NCBI GenBank assembly: GCA_001830425.1
Contig: MIAA01000027.1
Location: 14,096-64,231, forward strand
Origin: Rhodospirillales bacterium RIFCSPLOWO2_02_FULL_58_16
GTDB taxonomy: Bacteria > Pseudomonadota > Alphaproteobacteria > Rhodospirillales > 2-02-FULL-58-16
Direction of reading: 5' to 3'
DNA: 50,136 nt
In this document: positions 32,441 to 40,887 of the stretch, in pieces
How the letters are laid out: every line of letters starts with the position of its first letter
Numbering within the stretch: position 1 is the stretch's first letter
Made by a program: the position numbers and the translations under genes
Notes under the pieces: model-generated
The model's input: only the letters and a program-made list of their open reading frames with translations
What the model was told of the DNA's origin: nothing
Database searches by the model: none

Positions 32441-34813
32441 TTAGAACCGTCTAAGCAGTCTTTCGAGATAGTCCAGTTCGGTTTTGGGGCGGCGCTGGTC
32501 GCCGGCGCGGCGGTGAAGTTCTTTCAGTATTTCCCGCGCCTCGCGCGCCTCCGTGGGGCCGGGTAATTTCAGCGAGCCGCTGATGGAGCCGAAGGCGCGG
32601 CCCGACCCTCTCCCGAAGGGGTCAAGGCCGCCGGATTCCGGCCCGGCCATCATCATGGAACGCCTTCCACCCAGTTTTTGAGCCAATTGTTCGCCCAGGT
32701 CTTTCATGCTCCGGCGCAGTTCCTCCAGTGCTTTTGATTGTTCCGGCAAGGCCGAATGCGCCCGGTCATGGTTCAATTCGTCAACCGCCCTGCGCATGGC
32801 CAGTTCGGCTTCGCCGAGGGAGCGGGGAATTTTGTCCATAAACTCGCCGAGACCCTGCATCATTTGACCCAGGTCGCGGCGCAACGATTCCTGTCCGGCG
32901 GCGCTGTTATCGGGCTGTCCGGGCTGCCCCTTTTTCGGGCGGCTTTCCCGCAATCGGCTGAAGTTGTCGTCCAGCAGGCGCTGCTGGCGCCCGCTCAATT
33001 GACGCAAGTTTTCGATCAGTCGGCGAGCCTCGGCTGTTTCACTTGCGGAATTATCCGTTAAGATGCCGGACTGAATATCGTCAAGAATTTGTTGTAACTG
33101 CGACAGCATTTGACGAGCGCCGTCAACGGCTCCGGCGCGCGCAAGTTCGCGGGCGTTATCAACAAGGCGTTGCAGGTCGTCGCCTCCCAGCGTCCGCATG
33201 GACGAATCCGCCAGCTCCGGCGGCATGTCCTGCTTCTTCAGATGGCCGGCAAGGGCAGCAAGATAGTTGTTCAACGCTTGTTGCAATCGGTCCATCAGGC
33301 GCTCAATTTGTTCGCCGGCGGCGCCGTCGCGGAGCGCCTCGGTTAACTGCTCCTGCGCCTCCCGCAGCGCCGTCTCGGCAAGGGAAAGCCCGCCGTCCTC
33401 AAGGCGCAAGGCCGTACTCCACAGGATTTCCTGAACCGATTTATCGGCATTAACGCTCTGATCATGAGCGAGGCGGAAGCGGGCCACCCTCAAGGCCAGA
33501 TAGACCACCGTGTCATCGGCAAACCGTTCGGGGGCGGCGGAGACGGCGTCAAGGTCGATAACCGTCTCGACGCGCCCCCCGCGCAGGGGATCGGCCAGCT
33601 TTTTTCGCGCAGCGATGATCGCTTTTGCCGTCGGGTGGGTGAAAATGCGCTCGGGCAGCTTCATTTCCACCGTCCCGCTTTCTCCCTTTTGGCCGATGAT
33701 GTCGGAAGCTTCAAGGCGCAACGTCGCCGTCAGCCCGGCCCAGGGATGGGCGGTGATATCCCTGACGGCGGTTCCATGAGACGAAGCCTCCCCCCGCTTG
33801 CCGAGAGGCAACGGCAGCCTTAATTCACCTTGGTTTCCATCGGAAAGCCTGATAATTGCCGTCAGCCCGGTCACGCCGTAATCATCTTCGGCGGCATATT
33901 CAATGCTCAGCCGTTGCCCATTGTCTTCCGCCGGGTTTTTGCCGAGAGTCACATGGGGAGGGGCGTCAGGAATCACCTGCAACGGCCACCCGGCGATTTC
34001 CCGTTTTTCGTATTCCAGCGAAAGCCGCTCGCCTTCTTTAATGATTGTCTCGGCCCGGTAGTCGCTTTGGCCGATGGCCTTGAATTCGGCGACGGTTCCT
34101 CCCAGCTTCAGCCGGGGCGCCGTTTGAGCGCCGCCGACCCGGGCCAGCAAGGCGCCGCCTGCCGGCGTCTCTATGAGTTGGCCGTTTTTCATCGCCTCGC
34201 CGCCAAGGAAAACAGGGGGGCGTCCGGTGTATGCCGGCGGCGTGATCCATGCTTCTATGGTCGGGGGCTGATCGGTAGCGTTCCCTAAACGGGGAATCAA
34301 CGCATTCTTCAAACGCTCCGGCGCCCGGCTCCCGGCGGCGGCGAGGCCGACTGCCAGAAACAGCAGGACCAGCGCTCTCAACCCGTAGGGGTCGCGGCTT
34401 GCCAGTCCGGGGGCGGGAAGACGGAGGCGCAGGTTCCGCGCCGCCTCGGCCATGCGTTCAAGATGAACGCCCCACAGCGTGGCGGCGGCTTCATCGGCGG
34501 GGCCGTCGCCAAGACGATCCTCAAGAGCGTTTAAAGGCCGATGTTTTAGCCCGCTGTCCGTTTCCAGACGACGGCGCGCCGCCGACCCGCTCACCGGCGT
34601 CAGTCCCCGCAAACCATAAAACAGGGCGACCGCCGCCCCGGCGGCGAAGATCAACAGAATCAGCCCGTGCAGCCGACCGCCCGGTCGAGGAAGGAAATCC
34701 AGCAGCGCGATTGTTACAAAAAGCCCGAAGACGCCGACGGTCGGCCACAGGCGCGGCCACAGACGCTCCCAAAAAACAGCCGCCGCCGCCGCCTTCAAAT
34801 AGAAGCGGATCAC
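32441..34813 (-). CDS. TIGR02302/DUF4175 family membrane protein
   Basis: A 790-residue protein. Three hydrophobic segments near the N-terminus (about 17-65 and 140-160) are followed by a large predominantly helical region and a Gln/Arg/Glu-rich C-terminal half (Asp-Asn-Ala-Arg-Glu-Leu-Ala-Arg-Ala, Arg-Gln-Gln-Arg-Leu-Leu-Asp). This layout is the alphaproteobacterial TIGR02302 family, of unknown function, usually adjacent to lysA. The GTG at 34813 overlaps the lysA stop by 4 nt (GTGA) and is favoured over the ATG at 34840. The C-terminus ends Leu-Leu-Arg-Arg-Phe. Confidence 0.88.
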   Translation of the reverse strand: MIRFYLKAAAAAVFWERLWPRLWPTVGVFGLFVTIALLDFLPRPGGRLHGLILLIFAAGAAVALFYGLRGLTPVSGSAARRRLETDSGLKHRPLNALEDRLGDGPADEAAATLWGVHLERMAEAARNLRLRLPAPGLASRDPYGLRALVLLFLAVGLAAAGSRAPERLKNALIPRLGNATDQPPTIEAWITPPAYTGRPPVFLGGEAMKNGQLIETPAGGALLARVGGAQTAPRLKLGGTVAEFKAIGQSDYRAETIIKEGERLSLEYEKREIAGWPLQVIPDAPPHVTLGKNPAEDNGQRLSIEYAAEDDYGVTGLTAIIRLSDGNQGELRLPLPLGKRGEASSHGTAVRDITAHPWAGLTATLRLEASDIIGQKGESGTVEMKLPERIFTHPTAKAIIAARKKLADPLRGGRVETVIDLDAVSAAPERFADDTVVYLALRVARFRLAHDQSVNADKSVQEILWSTALRLEDGGLSLAETALREAQEQLTEALRDGAAGEQIERLMDRLQQALNNYLAALAGHLKKQDMPPELADSSMRTLGGDDLQRLVDNARELARAGAVDGARQMLSQLQQILDDIQSGILTDNSASETAEARRLIENLRQLSGRQQRLLDDNFSRLRESRPKKGQPGQPDNSAAGQESLRRDLGQMMQGLGEFMDKIPRSLGEAELAMRRAVDELNHDRAHSALPEQSKALEELRRSMKDLGEQLAQKLGGRRSMMMAGPESGGLDPFGRGSGRAFGSISGSLKLPGPTEAREAREILKELHRRAGDQRRPKTELDYLERLLRRF

Positions 34814-36102
34814 CGATCCGTCCCGCCCGCTTCCAGCCATGGGGGAGAGGATTCATAGGCCATCTGATCATCGACGGTAACCCGGCGGCGGATCACGGCG
34901 AAGCCGCCGCCCTTGACCAGCACCTCGGGGATCAGGGCGCGGGAGTTGTAGGTGGAACTCATTGCCGCCGAATAGGCCCCGGCGGTGCGTATGGCCAAAA
35001 GGTCGCCCGCCTTTATCTCCGGCAGCGGCAGTTGTTTGGCGAAAGTGTCTCCGGTTTCGCACACCGGCCCTACTACATCCATCTCTCTCCGCCGGGCGTT
35101 CGGCCGCGCTTCGATTATGGGAACGACGGCATGAGCGGCGCCGTAAAGAGCCGGACGCAACAAGTCGTTCATGGCGGCGTCGATAATGACGAAGGTGCGG
35201 CTTGCCCCCTCTTTTATGTAAAGAACGCGGGAGACCATGACGCCGGCGTTGCCGGCAATGGCCCGGCCCGGTTCAAGAATCAGCCGGCAGCCGAGATTGC
35301 CGAGAATTGACTTGACCGCATCCGCGTATTCGCCCGGCGTCGGCGCGATATTTATCAAATTACCGATGTCGTAAGGAACGCCGAGACCGCCGCCGATATC
35401 AAGGCTGTCAATGCTGTGTCCGTCGGCGCGCAGGATGGCCGTCAGGTCGCGCATCCTGACAAAGGCGTCGGCAAAGGGTTTGATGTCGGTAATCTGTGAA
35501 CCTATATGCACGGCGATGCCGGTAACGGCGACAGACTTCATGGCGGCGGCGCGGCGGAATACTTCATGCGCCCGCGTCCATTCGATGCCGAACTTGTTTT
35601 CACGCCTGCCGGTGGTGATCTTGTCATGGGTATTGGCGTCAATGTCGGGATTGACGCGGATGGCGGCGGCGGCGATGACCCCCATCGAAGACGCCGCCTT
35701 GTTGAGGACATCCAGTTCCGGGTCTGACTCGACATTGATCCGCGCTACGCCGGCCTTCAGCGCCGCCGCTATCTCGGCCTCGCTCTTGCCGACGCCGGAG
35801 AAGACGATTTTCGCCGGGGAGACGCCCGCCGCCAGGGCGCGCTTCAGTTCGCCGCCGGAGACCACGTCGGCGCCGGCGCCGATATTCGCCAGGGTGCGGA
35901 TAACGGCGATGTTGGAGTTGGCCTTCACCGCGTAGCAAATCATCGCGTCGAGGCCGGCGAAGGCGTCGGCGAAGGCGCGATAATGGCGCTCCAAAGTCGC
36001 CGTCGAGTAACAATAAAAGGGCGTGCCCACCTTGTCGGCTATAACCTCAAGGGAAACATCCTCGGCGCACAGCCTGCCGTCACGGTATGTGAAATGATCC
36101 AT
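34810..36102 (-). CDS. lysA: Diaminopimelate decarboxylase
   Basis: A 430-residue PLP enzyme that converts meso-diaminopimelate to lysine. The PLP lysine is in Cys-Tyr-Ala-Val-Lys-Ala-Asn-Ser-Asn, and the glycine-rich phosphate loop is Gly-Gly-Gly-Leu-Gly-Val-Pro-Tyr. Glu-Pro-Gly-Arg-Ala-Ile and Gly-Pro-Val-Cys-Glu-Thr-Gly-Asp provide substrate and dimer active-site residues. In related genomes it follows argH and lptM directly. Here a toxin-antitoxin pair on the other strand separates them. Confidence 0.97.
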   Translation of the reverse strand: MDHFTYRDGRLCAEDVSLEVIADKVGTPFYCYSTATLERHYRAFADAFAGLDAMICYAVKANSNIAVIRTLANIGAGADVVSGGELKRALAAGVSPAKIVFSGVGKSEAEIAAALKAGVARINVESDPELDVLNKAASSMGVIAAAAIRVNPDIDANTHDKITTGRRENKFGIEWTRAHEVFRRAAAMKSVAVTGIAVHIGSQITDIKPFADAFVRMRDLTAILRADGHSIDSLDIGGGLGVPYDIGNLINIAPTPGEYADAVKSILGNLGCRLILEPGRAIAGNAGVMVSRVLYIKEGASRTFVIIDAAMNDLLRPALYGAAHAVVPIIEARPNARRREMDVVGPVCETGDTFAKQLPLPEIKAGDLLAIRTAGAYSAAMSSTYNSRALIPEVLVKGGGFAVIRRRVTVDDQMAYESSPPWLEAGGTDR

Positions 36103-36329
36103 GTTTGCTCCAGCATTTTATCGCTCACGGCGACAAAGTAATCACCCCCGCGCATGACGATAGCGGGTGAGCGTTAAAAACCCAACAGTCATATTTCACT
36201 ATTTCGCCGCAACCGGCCCCTGAAATGCTCCCCGGCTTCCTGAATGGGAACGGGAAACGGAGATGTCGTGAGAGCGTTGATTTCACCGGCTCTTTCAGCC
36301 TATCCTTGCCGAAAGATGGGAGATAGGAC

Positions 36330-36632
36330 ATGGCAACGGTGCTTGATGACGTCATGCGGCGAATCAGGGCGGAAGAGGCGGAACTCCGCCGACGCGGCGT
36401 TTGCCACGTTGCCGTGTTCGGGTCGGTGGCGCGTGGCGATGAGCGCCCCGACAGTGACGTGGATATTGCCGTCGAGATCGAATCCGGACGATCATTTTCG
36501 CTAATTCGGATGGAAGACACCCGTCTGCTGCTGGAGGATGCGCTCGGCAGACCTGTCGATATCGGCGAGACCGACAGCTTTCGGCCTCAGATACGGGCCT
36601 CGTTCGAGCGCGAGCGGGTGTCGGTGTTCTGA
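36330..36632 (+). CDS. mntA: MntA-type nucleotidyltransferase antitoxin
   Basis: A 100-residue minimal nucleotidyltransferase. The motif Gly-Ser-x10-Asp-x-Asp is exact: Gly31-Ser32 and Asp43/Asp45. In MntA-HepT systems MntA transfers AMP to a tyrosine of the HepT toxin and silences it. It shares one base with the following gene (TGATG), as expected for the pair. The ATG has GGGAGATAGGAC upstream. It lies on the strand opposite the flanking lysA and lptM genes, suggesting later arrival. Confidence 0.9.
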   Translation: MATVLDDVMRRIRAEEAELRRRGVCHVAVFGSVARGDERPDSDVDIAVEIESGRSFSLIRMEDTRLLLEDALGRPVDIGETDSFRPQIRASFERERVSVF

Positions 36633-36976
36633 TGGTGCGCAAAGAGGAAACACGCATCGGAGACATTCTCGCGGCCATAGCCGACATTCGCGCCGATACG
36701 ACGGAAATGGATTTCCACAGGTTTTCCCAAAATCCCGTTGTCGTCCGCTCAGTTCTTTATTCCATCGGCGTTATTGGCGAAGCAGTGAAACATCTTGGCG
36801 CGGATTTTAAGGCGGCTCACCCTGAAATCCCGTGGCGCGCCGTTGCCGGCATCCGCGACCGGGTTGTCCACGAATACTTCTACACCAACACCCGCCGCAT
36901 ATGGGACGTGGTGGCGGATGACCTTGATCCCCTGGAGCGCACTCTACGCGCCGCCTTAGGGGCTATGACAAAATAA
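36632..36976 (+). CDS. hepT: HepT-type toxin (DUF86, HEPN RNase)
   Basis: A 114-residue HEPN-domain protein. The nuclease motif Arg-x4-His-x-Tyr is complete: Arg75, His80 and Tyr82 in Arg-Asp-Arg-Val-Val-His-Glu-Tyr. Tyr82 is the residue class modified by MntA. Conserved Ser-Ile-Gly-Val-Ile-Gly-Glu-Ala lies at 44-51. Both catalytic and modification sites are intact, so the module appears functional. It overlaps mntA by one base. Confidence 0.9.
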   Translation: MVRKEETRIGDILAAIADIRADTTEMDFHRFSQNPVVVRSVLYSIGVIGEAVKHLGADFKAAHPEIPWRAVAGIRDRVVHEYFYTNTRRIWDVVADDLDPLERTLRAALGAMTK

Positions 36977-37070
36977 TTGAATCTATTTCTGAGATTTTTT
37001 ATGGGCCACAGGTAGACACCGACAGGCTTTAGCGTGACGGAAAGACGTATGGGCGCGGGGTCTTCCCGGA

Positions 37071-37205
37071 CTATTGGGTCGGGTAGTCACGCGGGTATTC
37101 GGCCCCCGGAGGCGCCTTGGGCGTCGATTTGCGTCCGCAACCGGCAAGCGGCGACGCCACGGCGGCGATAAGCAGGATAATCAGAAGTTTTTGTACCATG
37201 TTCAT
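37071..37205 (-). CDS. lptM: Small LPS-translocon lipoprotein LptM-like
   Basis: A 44-residue protein, easily missed for its size. An N-terminal hydrophobic stretch (residues 7-17) is followed by the lipobox Leu-Ala-Gly-Cys (20-23), then Gly-Arg-Lys and a Pro-rich tail with Tyr-Pro-Arg-Asp-Tyr-Pro. This is the standard pattern for the short lipoprotein between argH and lysA in proteobacteria, now linked to LptD maturation in enterobacteria. It begins 23 nt after the argH stop on the same strand. Two ATGs, 37205 and 37199, are possible. Confidence 0.85.
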   Translation of the reverse strand: MNMVQKLLIILLIAAVASPLAGCGRKSTPKAPPGAEYPRDYPTQ

Positions 37206-37228
37206 GATCTTACTCTTGTTTCCCGCCG

Positions 37229-38620
37229 TTATTCCAGAAAGCGTTTTCGGGCGTCGGTCGCCGCCCGGCGCACGTTATCAGGCGCCGTGCCGCCGAAACA
37301 GGCGCGGGCGGCAACCGAATTATCGACGCCCAGCACGTCAAATACCGTCTTGTTAATGGAAGACTCCACCGTTTGCATGTCTTTCAATGACAAGGCATCC
37401 AGGGCTACGCCTTTATTCTCGGCCATCTTGACGATACGCCCGCTGATATGATGGGCGCTGCGAAACGGCACGCCGAGAACCCTGACCAGCCAGTCGGCAA
37501 GATCAGTGGCGCAGGCATGGCCCCTTGACGCCGCTTCCCGCATATTCCCGCAATTGAACTTTGCGTCTTTCAACATGCCGGTCATGGCGGCGACGCTCAG
37601 GGCCAGCGTATCGGCGGCGTCAAACACCGGCTCCTTGTCTTCCTGCATGTCCTTGCCGTAGGCCAGCGGCAATCCTTTGACGGCGATAAGAAGGGTGTTG
37701 AGGGCGCCGATCACCCGTCCGCTCTTGGCGCGCACCAGTTCAGCGGCGTCGGGATTGCGCTTTTGCGGCATGATCGAACTGCCGGTAGAAAAAGCATCAG
37801 CCAGACGAACAAAGCCGAACTGATCCGAACTCCACAACACTATCTCCTCGGCCAGGCGGGACAGATGGACGGCCAGGATTGCCGCCAGGGATAAAAACTC
37901 CATGGCGAAGTCGCGATCCGACACGCCGTCCAGGGAATTGGCGCAGGGGCGGTCAAAGCCCAACGCGGTCGCCGTCATATGGCGGTCGATATTAAACGAA
38001 GTGCCGGCGAGGGCGGCGGAACCCAACGGACATTCGTTAAGGCGGCGTCGGCAGTCGGCGACGCGCCCGCGATCACGCCCGATCATTTCTACATAAGCCA
38101 GAAGATGGTGGCCGAGGGTCACCGGCTGCGCCGCTTGCAGATGGGTGAACCCCGGCATCACGTCGGCGGCGTGTTCCTCGGCCCTGGTTATAAGAACTTC
38201 CTGGAAATTCCTGAGGCCGACGTCCAGTCTTTCCAGCGCCTCGCGCACCCACAGCCTGAGGTCGGTCGCCACCTGATCATTGCGCGAACGCGCCGTATGC
38301 AGGCGTTCACCCGCCTCGCCCGCCAGTTCGGTAAGCCGGGCTTCCACATTCATGTGGATGTCTTCCAGTTCCCGCTTGAACTCGAAATCGCCGCTTTCCA
38401 TTTCCTTGAGGACCGCATCGAGTCCTTCGAGGATGGCGTCCGCATCTTCTTGCGTTATGATGCCTTGGCGCGCCAGCATGGCGCAGTGGGCTTTGGAGCC
38501 GGCAATATCCTGGGCGTAGAGACGTTGGTCAAAACCGATGGAAGCGTTGATTTCCTCCATGATTTCAGAAGGACCGCCGTCGAAGCGCCCGCCCCACATA
38601 TTTGATGGTTTATCAGTCAT
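37229..38620 (-). CDS. argH: Argininosuccinate lyase
   Basis: A 463-residue fumarase-superfamily enzyme that splits argininosuccinate into arginine and fumarate. The N-terminus is Asn-Met-Trp-Gly-Gly-Arg-Phe, and the superfamily signature [12 protein letters not shown] is complete. [10 protein letters not shown] is also present. The ATG at 38620 gives the family start; the open frame extends much further upstream but crosses the divergent tlpA gene. Confidence 0.97.
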   Translation of the reverse strand: MTDKPSNMWGGRFDGGPSEIMEEINASIGFDQRLYAQDIAGSKAHCAMLARQGIITQEDADAILEGLDAVLKEMESGDFEFKRELEDIHMNVEARLTELAGEAGERLHTARSRNDQVATDLRLWVREALERLDVGLRNFQEVLITRAEEHAADVMPGFTHLQAAQPVTLGHHLLAYVEMIGRDRGRVADCRRRLNECPLGSAALAGTSFNIDRHMTATALGFDRPCANSLDGVSDRDFAMEFLSLAAILAVHLSRLAEEIVLWSSDQFGFVRLADAFSTGSSIMPQKRNPDAAELVRAKSGRVIGALNTLLIAVKGLPLAYGKDMQEDKEPVFDAADTLALSVAAMTGMLKDAKFNCGNMREAASRGHACATDLADWLVRVLGVPFRSAHHISGRIVKMAENKGVALDALSLKDMQTVESSINKTVFDVLGVDNSVAARACFGGTAPDNVRRAATDARKRFLE

Positions 38621-38644
38621 GACACGACCAAAGGAGAAGTTTGA

Positions 38645-39220
38645 GTGAACCCGAACATGTTGCGCGCCTTGCTCTTGGGGTTGATCGCCTCGGCAATTCT
38701 GGTCATATCCCCGCCGCATGCAAGCGCCGATAACAAAAAATGCGCTGACGACGGTAAAGTAATAAAGGATTTTCAGCCCCAAGAGAAGCCCGCGCCGGCC
38801 CCTTCGGCGCCCTTTTTTACCGCCGAGGGGGCGGAGCGGACCTTTGCCGACTATCGCGGCGCCGGTCTGGTCGTAAACTTCTGGGCCACATGGTGCGCCC
38901 CATGCGTACGCGAAATGCCGTCGCTTGACCGCCTGCAATCCAAGGTTAAAGGAGACGCCATACTGGTATTGGTCATCTCCGAGGATCGTGACGGCGCCGA
39001 GGCGGTCAGGAAATTCTACGCCAAGGCAAACATCGCCAACCTGCCGATCCTGCTGGATAACCGCAGCAAGCTGATGCGCCGAGCCGAAATCAACGGACTG
39101 CCGGCGACGCTGCTGATTGATCCGCAAGGCAATCTGGCGGGGCGGGTCGTCGGAACCGTCGAATGGGATTCCCCCGAAGTCGTCGCCTTTATCCGCCGCT
39201 GCTTGGGCGCCGTTGACTAA
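38645..39220 (+). CDS. TlpA/ResA-like thiol-disulfide oxidoreductase
   Basis: A 191-residue periplasmic thioredoxin-fold protein. Residues 6-28 form a signal peptide or anchor. The active site Trp-Ala-Thr-Trp-Cys-Ala-Pro-Cys has its cysteines at 84 and 87, and the cis-Pro segment Gly-Leu-Pro-Ala-Thr is present near the C-terminus. It probably reduces apocytochromes or other envelope thiols. The GTG start has AAGGAGA about 8 nt upstream. tlpA divergent from argH is a recurring alphaproteobacterial arrangement. Confidence 0.9.
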   Translation: MNPNMLRALLLGLIASAILVISPPHASADNKKCADDGKVIKDFQPQEKPAPAPSAPFFTAEGAERTFADYRGAGLVVNFWATWCAPCVREMPSLDRLQSKVKGDAILVLVISEDRDGAEAVRKFYAKANIANLPILLDNRSKLMRRAEINGLPATLLIDPQGNLAGRVVGTVEWDSPEVVAFIRRCLGAVD

Positions 39221-39290
39221 CAGGCTTTGGTTGCTTGAGAGAGCTTTTTTGTTATAACCTTTCCAGAGAAAGGCCGGAACAAAATCAGCC

Positions 39291-40541
39291 ATGCTGGAAA
39301 AGAGGAACCCTAACGCGCAGCGTCGTAAGGTTTCGTGCGGGGAAAAGTCCTTGCCGGAGGGGGGCGTTCATTACCTTTCCATAAAGGAACCCCTTAAAAA
39401 CAGCCGCCATGATTTACGCGACGGCGCGGCTCACTACCAGGAACTGGTCGATTTGACGCCGGATATTTTCTGTATCCTCAAGGGCGGGGTTATCGTCCTG
39501 ATCAACAAAGCCGGCATACAAATTCTGGGCGCCGCCGACAATGAAGACCTGATCGGCCGACCTCTTGCCGAGTTCATTCATTCCGACTTCCATACCTTGC
39601 TGGAGGACGGCATGAAAGTCCTTATCGAAGAGCCGGGATGGGCGCCGTTGAAGATGGTCAAGGTCAATGGAGGGGTGATCGACGCCGAGTTGCAGGTGCG
39701 GCCCTTTAATCCGTTCGGCGATGACGCGGCGGTGCTGGTGGCCCGCGACACCACCGAGCGGCGGCGGGCGGCGGAGACCATGCTAAGTCACGAAGAAAGT
39801 CTGCGCGAGGCCAAGGAACATGCGGAAATAGCAAACCGGGTGAAGAGTGAATTTCTGGCCGCCATGAGCCATGAACTGCGCACTCCCCTCAACGCCATCA
39901 TCGGTTTTTCGGATGTTATGAACGGAGAGATTTTCGGCGCCCTCGGCTGCGCCAAATACAAGGAATACGCCGGGAATATCGCTGATTCCGGACGCCGCCT
40001 GCTGGATATCATTACCGACATTCTTGATGTGGCCCGAATCGAGACAGGCAAAATGGAATTCCGCCCCGAACGCATGAAGGTCGCCCCGGCGGTGGAATCC
40101 TGCCTGCTTTTGATCAAGGACCGCGCCGCCGGCGCCGGAGTGAAATTGCGCTGCCGGATAAGCAGGGACTTGCCGGATATTTTTTCCGAACCTCGCCGCT
40201 TCAAGCAGATCATCCTCAACCTGTTGTCCAACGCCGTGAAATTCACGCCGGAGGGCGGTCGCGTCGGCGTCAATGTAATTTTCTCGGAGAAGACCCGGCA
40301 GTTAATAATTTCAATCAGCGATACGGGCATCGGCATCAAGGCCGAGGACATACCGAAAGCAATGTCGCTCTTCGGCCAGGCGGACAGCCGGCTGGCCAGA
40401 AAATATGAAGGCGCCGGCCTGGGCCTGCCGTTGGCCAAGGCCTTCGTCGAGTTGCACAACGGGGTTCTGAAGCTTAGAAGCATCCGGGGCGTCGGCACCA
40501 CCGTCACCGTACATATACCCCCCGATTCACTGATGTTTTGA
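39291..40541 (+). CDS. PAS-domain sensor histidine kinase (orphan)
   Basis: A 416-residue cytoplasmic kinase. Residues about 45-160 form one PAS domain ([11 protein letters not shown]). The dimerisation/phosphoacceptor domain has the H-box Ser-His194-Glu-Leu-Arg-Thr-Pro. The ATPase domain has Asn-Leu-Leu-Ser-Asn-Ala-Val-Lys-Phe, Asp-Thr-Gly-Ile-Gly-Ile and Gly-Ala-Gly-Leu-Gly-Leu-Pro. There is no membrane helix and no response regulator beside it, so its partner is unknown. The first 40 residues are basic and unstructured. Confidence 0.9.
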   Translation: MLEKRNPNAQRRKVSCGEKSLPEGGVHYLSIKEPLKNSRHDLRDGAAHYQELVDLTPDIFCILKGGVIVLINKAGIQILGAADNEDLIGRPLAEFIHSDFHTLLEDGMKVLIEEPGWAPLKMVKVNGGVIDAELQVRPFNPFGDDAAVLVARDTTERRRAAETMLSHEESLREAKEHAEIANRVKSEFLAAMSHELRTPLNAIIGFSDVMNGEIFGALGCAKYKEYAGNIADSGRRLLDIITDILDVARIETGKMEFRPERMKVAPAVESCLLLIKDRAAGAGVKLRCRISRDLPDIFSEPRRFKQIILNLLSNAVKFTPEGGRVGVNVIFSEKTRQLIISISDTGIGIKAEDIPKAMSLFGQADSRLARKYEGAGLGLPLAKAFVELHNGVLKLRSIRGVGTTVTVHIPPDSLMF

Positions 40542-40566
40542 CGGTCGGATAGATAAAATCATCGTC

Positions 40567-40887
40567 ATGTCTTTATCAAAATTATCGGCCTTTTTGGTTA
40601 TTGTTTTATCGGTAGCGTCTTGCGCCGCGTCCGGCCATTGGGAAAATCCGAACGCGCCCGTGGGCCAGTGGCCCGGCGATCAGGCCGCCTGCGCCCGAAA
40701 AGCCAACGCCGAGGCTGAAAGGGAAATGGTCTATAATCCGAATTATCAGGACATGGATATGGGGCGCACCGATACGCTGGGGGCTAACATGGCCCGCTAT
40801 AAAGCCGGCAAAAGCGGCGAGCATACGCTGGATGCCTGCATGAGGCGCCTGGGATACGCCAAGGTCACAAACAAGAGAAAAAATTGA
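40567..40887 (+). CDS. Small lipoprotein, unknown function
   Basis: A 106-residue protein with a hydrophobic signal (5-17) and lipobox Val-Ala-Ser-Cys19. The mature part begins Ala-Ala-Ser-Gly-His-Trp-Glu-Asn-Pro and includes Trp-Pro-Gly-Asp-Gln-Ala-Ala-Cys-Ala-Arg-Lys-Ala and Ala-Cys-Met-Arg-Arg-Leu-Gly-Tyr near the end. The two mature cysteines could form a disulfide. This 'Cys...Cys-Met-x-x-Gly-Tyr' layout is common in small secreted or outer-membrane lipoproteins of proteobacteria. It overlaps the aminopeptidase gene by 4 nt (TTGA). Confidence 0.8.
   Translation: MSLSKLSAFLVIVLSVASCAASGHWENPNAPVGQWPGDQAACARKANAEAEREMVYNPNYQDMDMGRTDTLGANMARYKAGKSGEHTLDACMRRLGYAKVTNKRKN

Noticed and set aside
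33043-35310. Several plus-strand open frames within the DUF4175 and lysA region
   Set aside because: They are antisense shadows of well-supported genes, rich in Pro/Arg/Gly.
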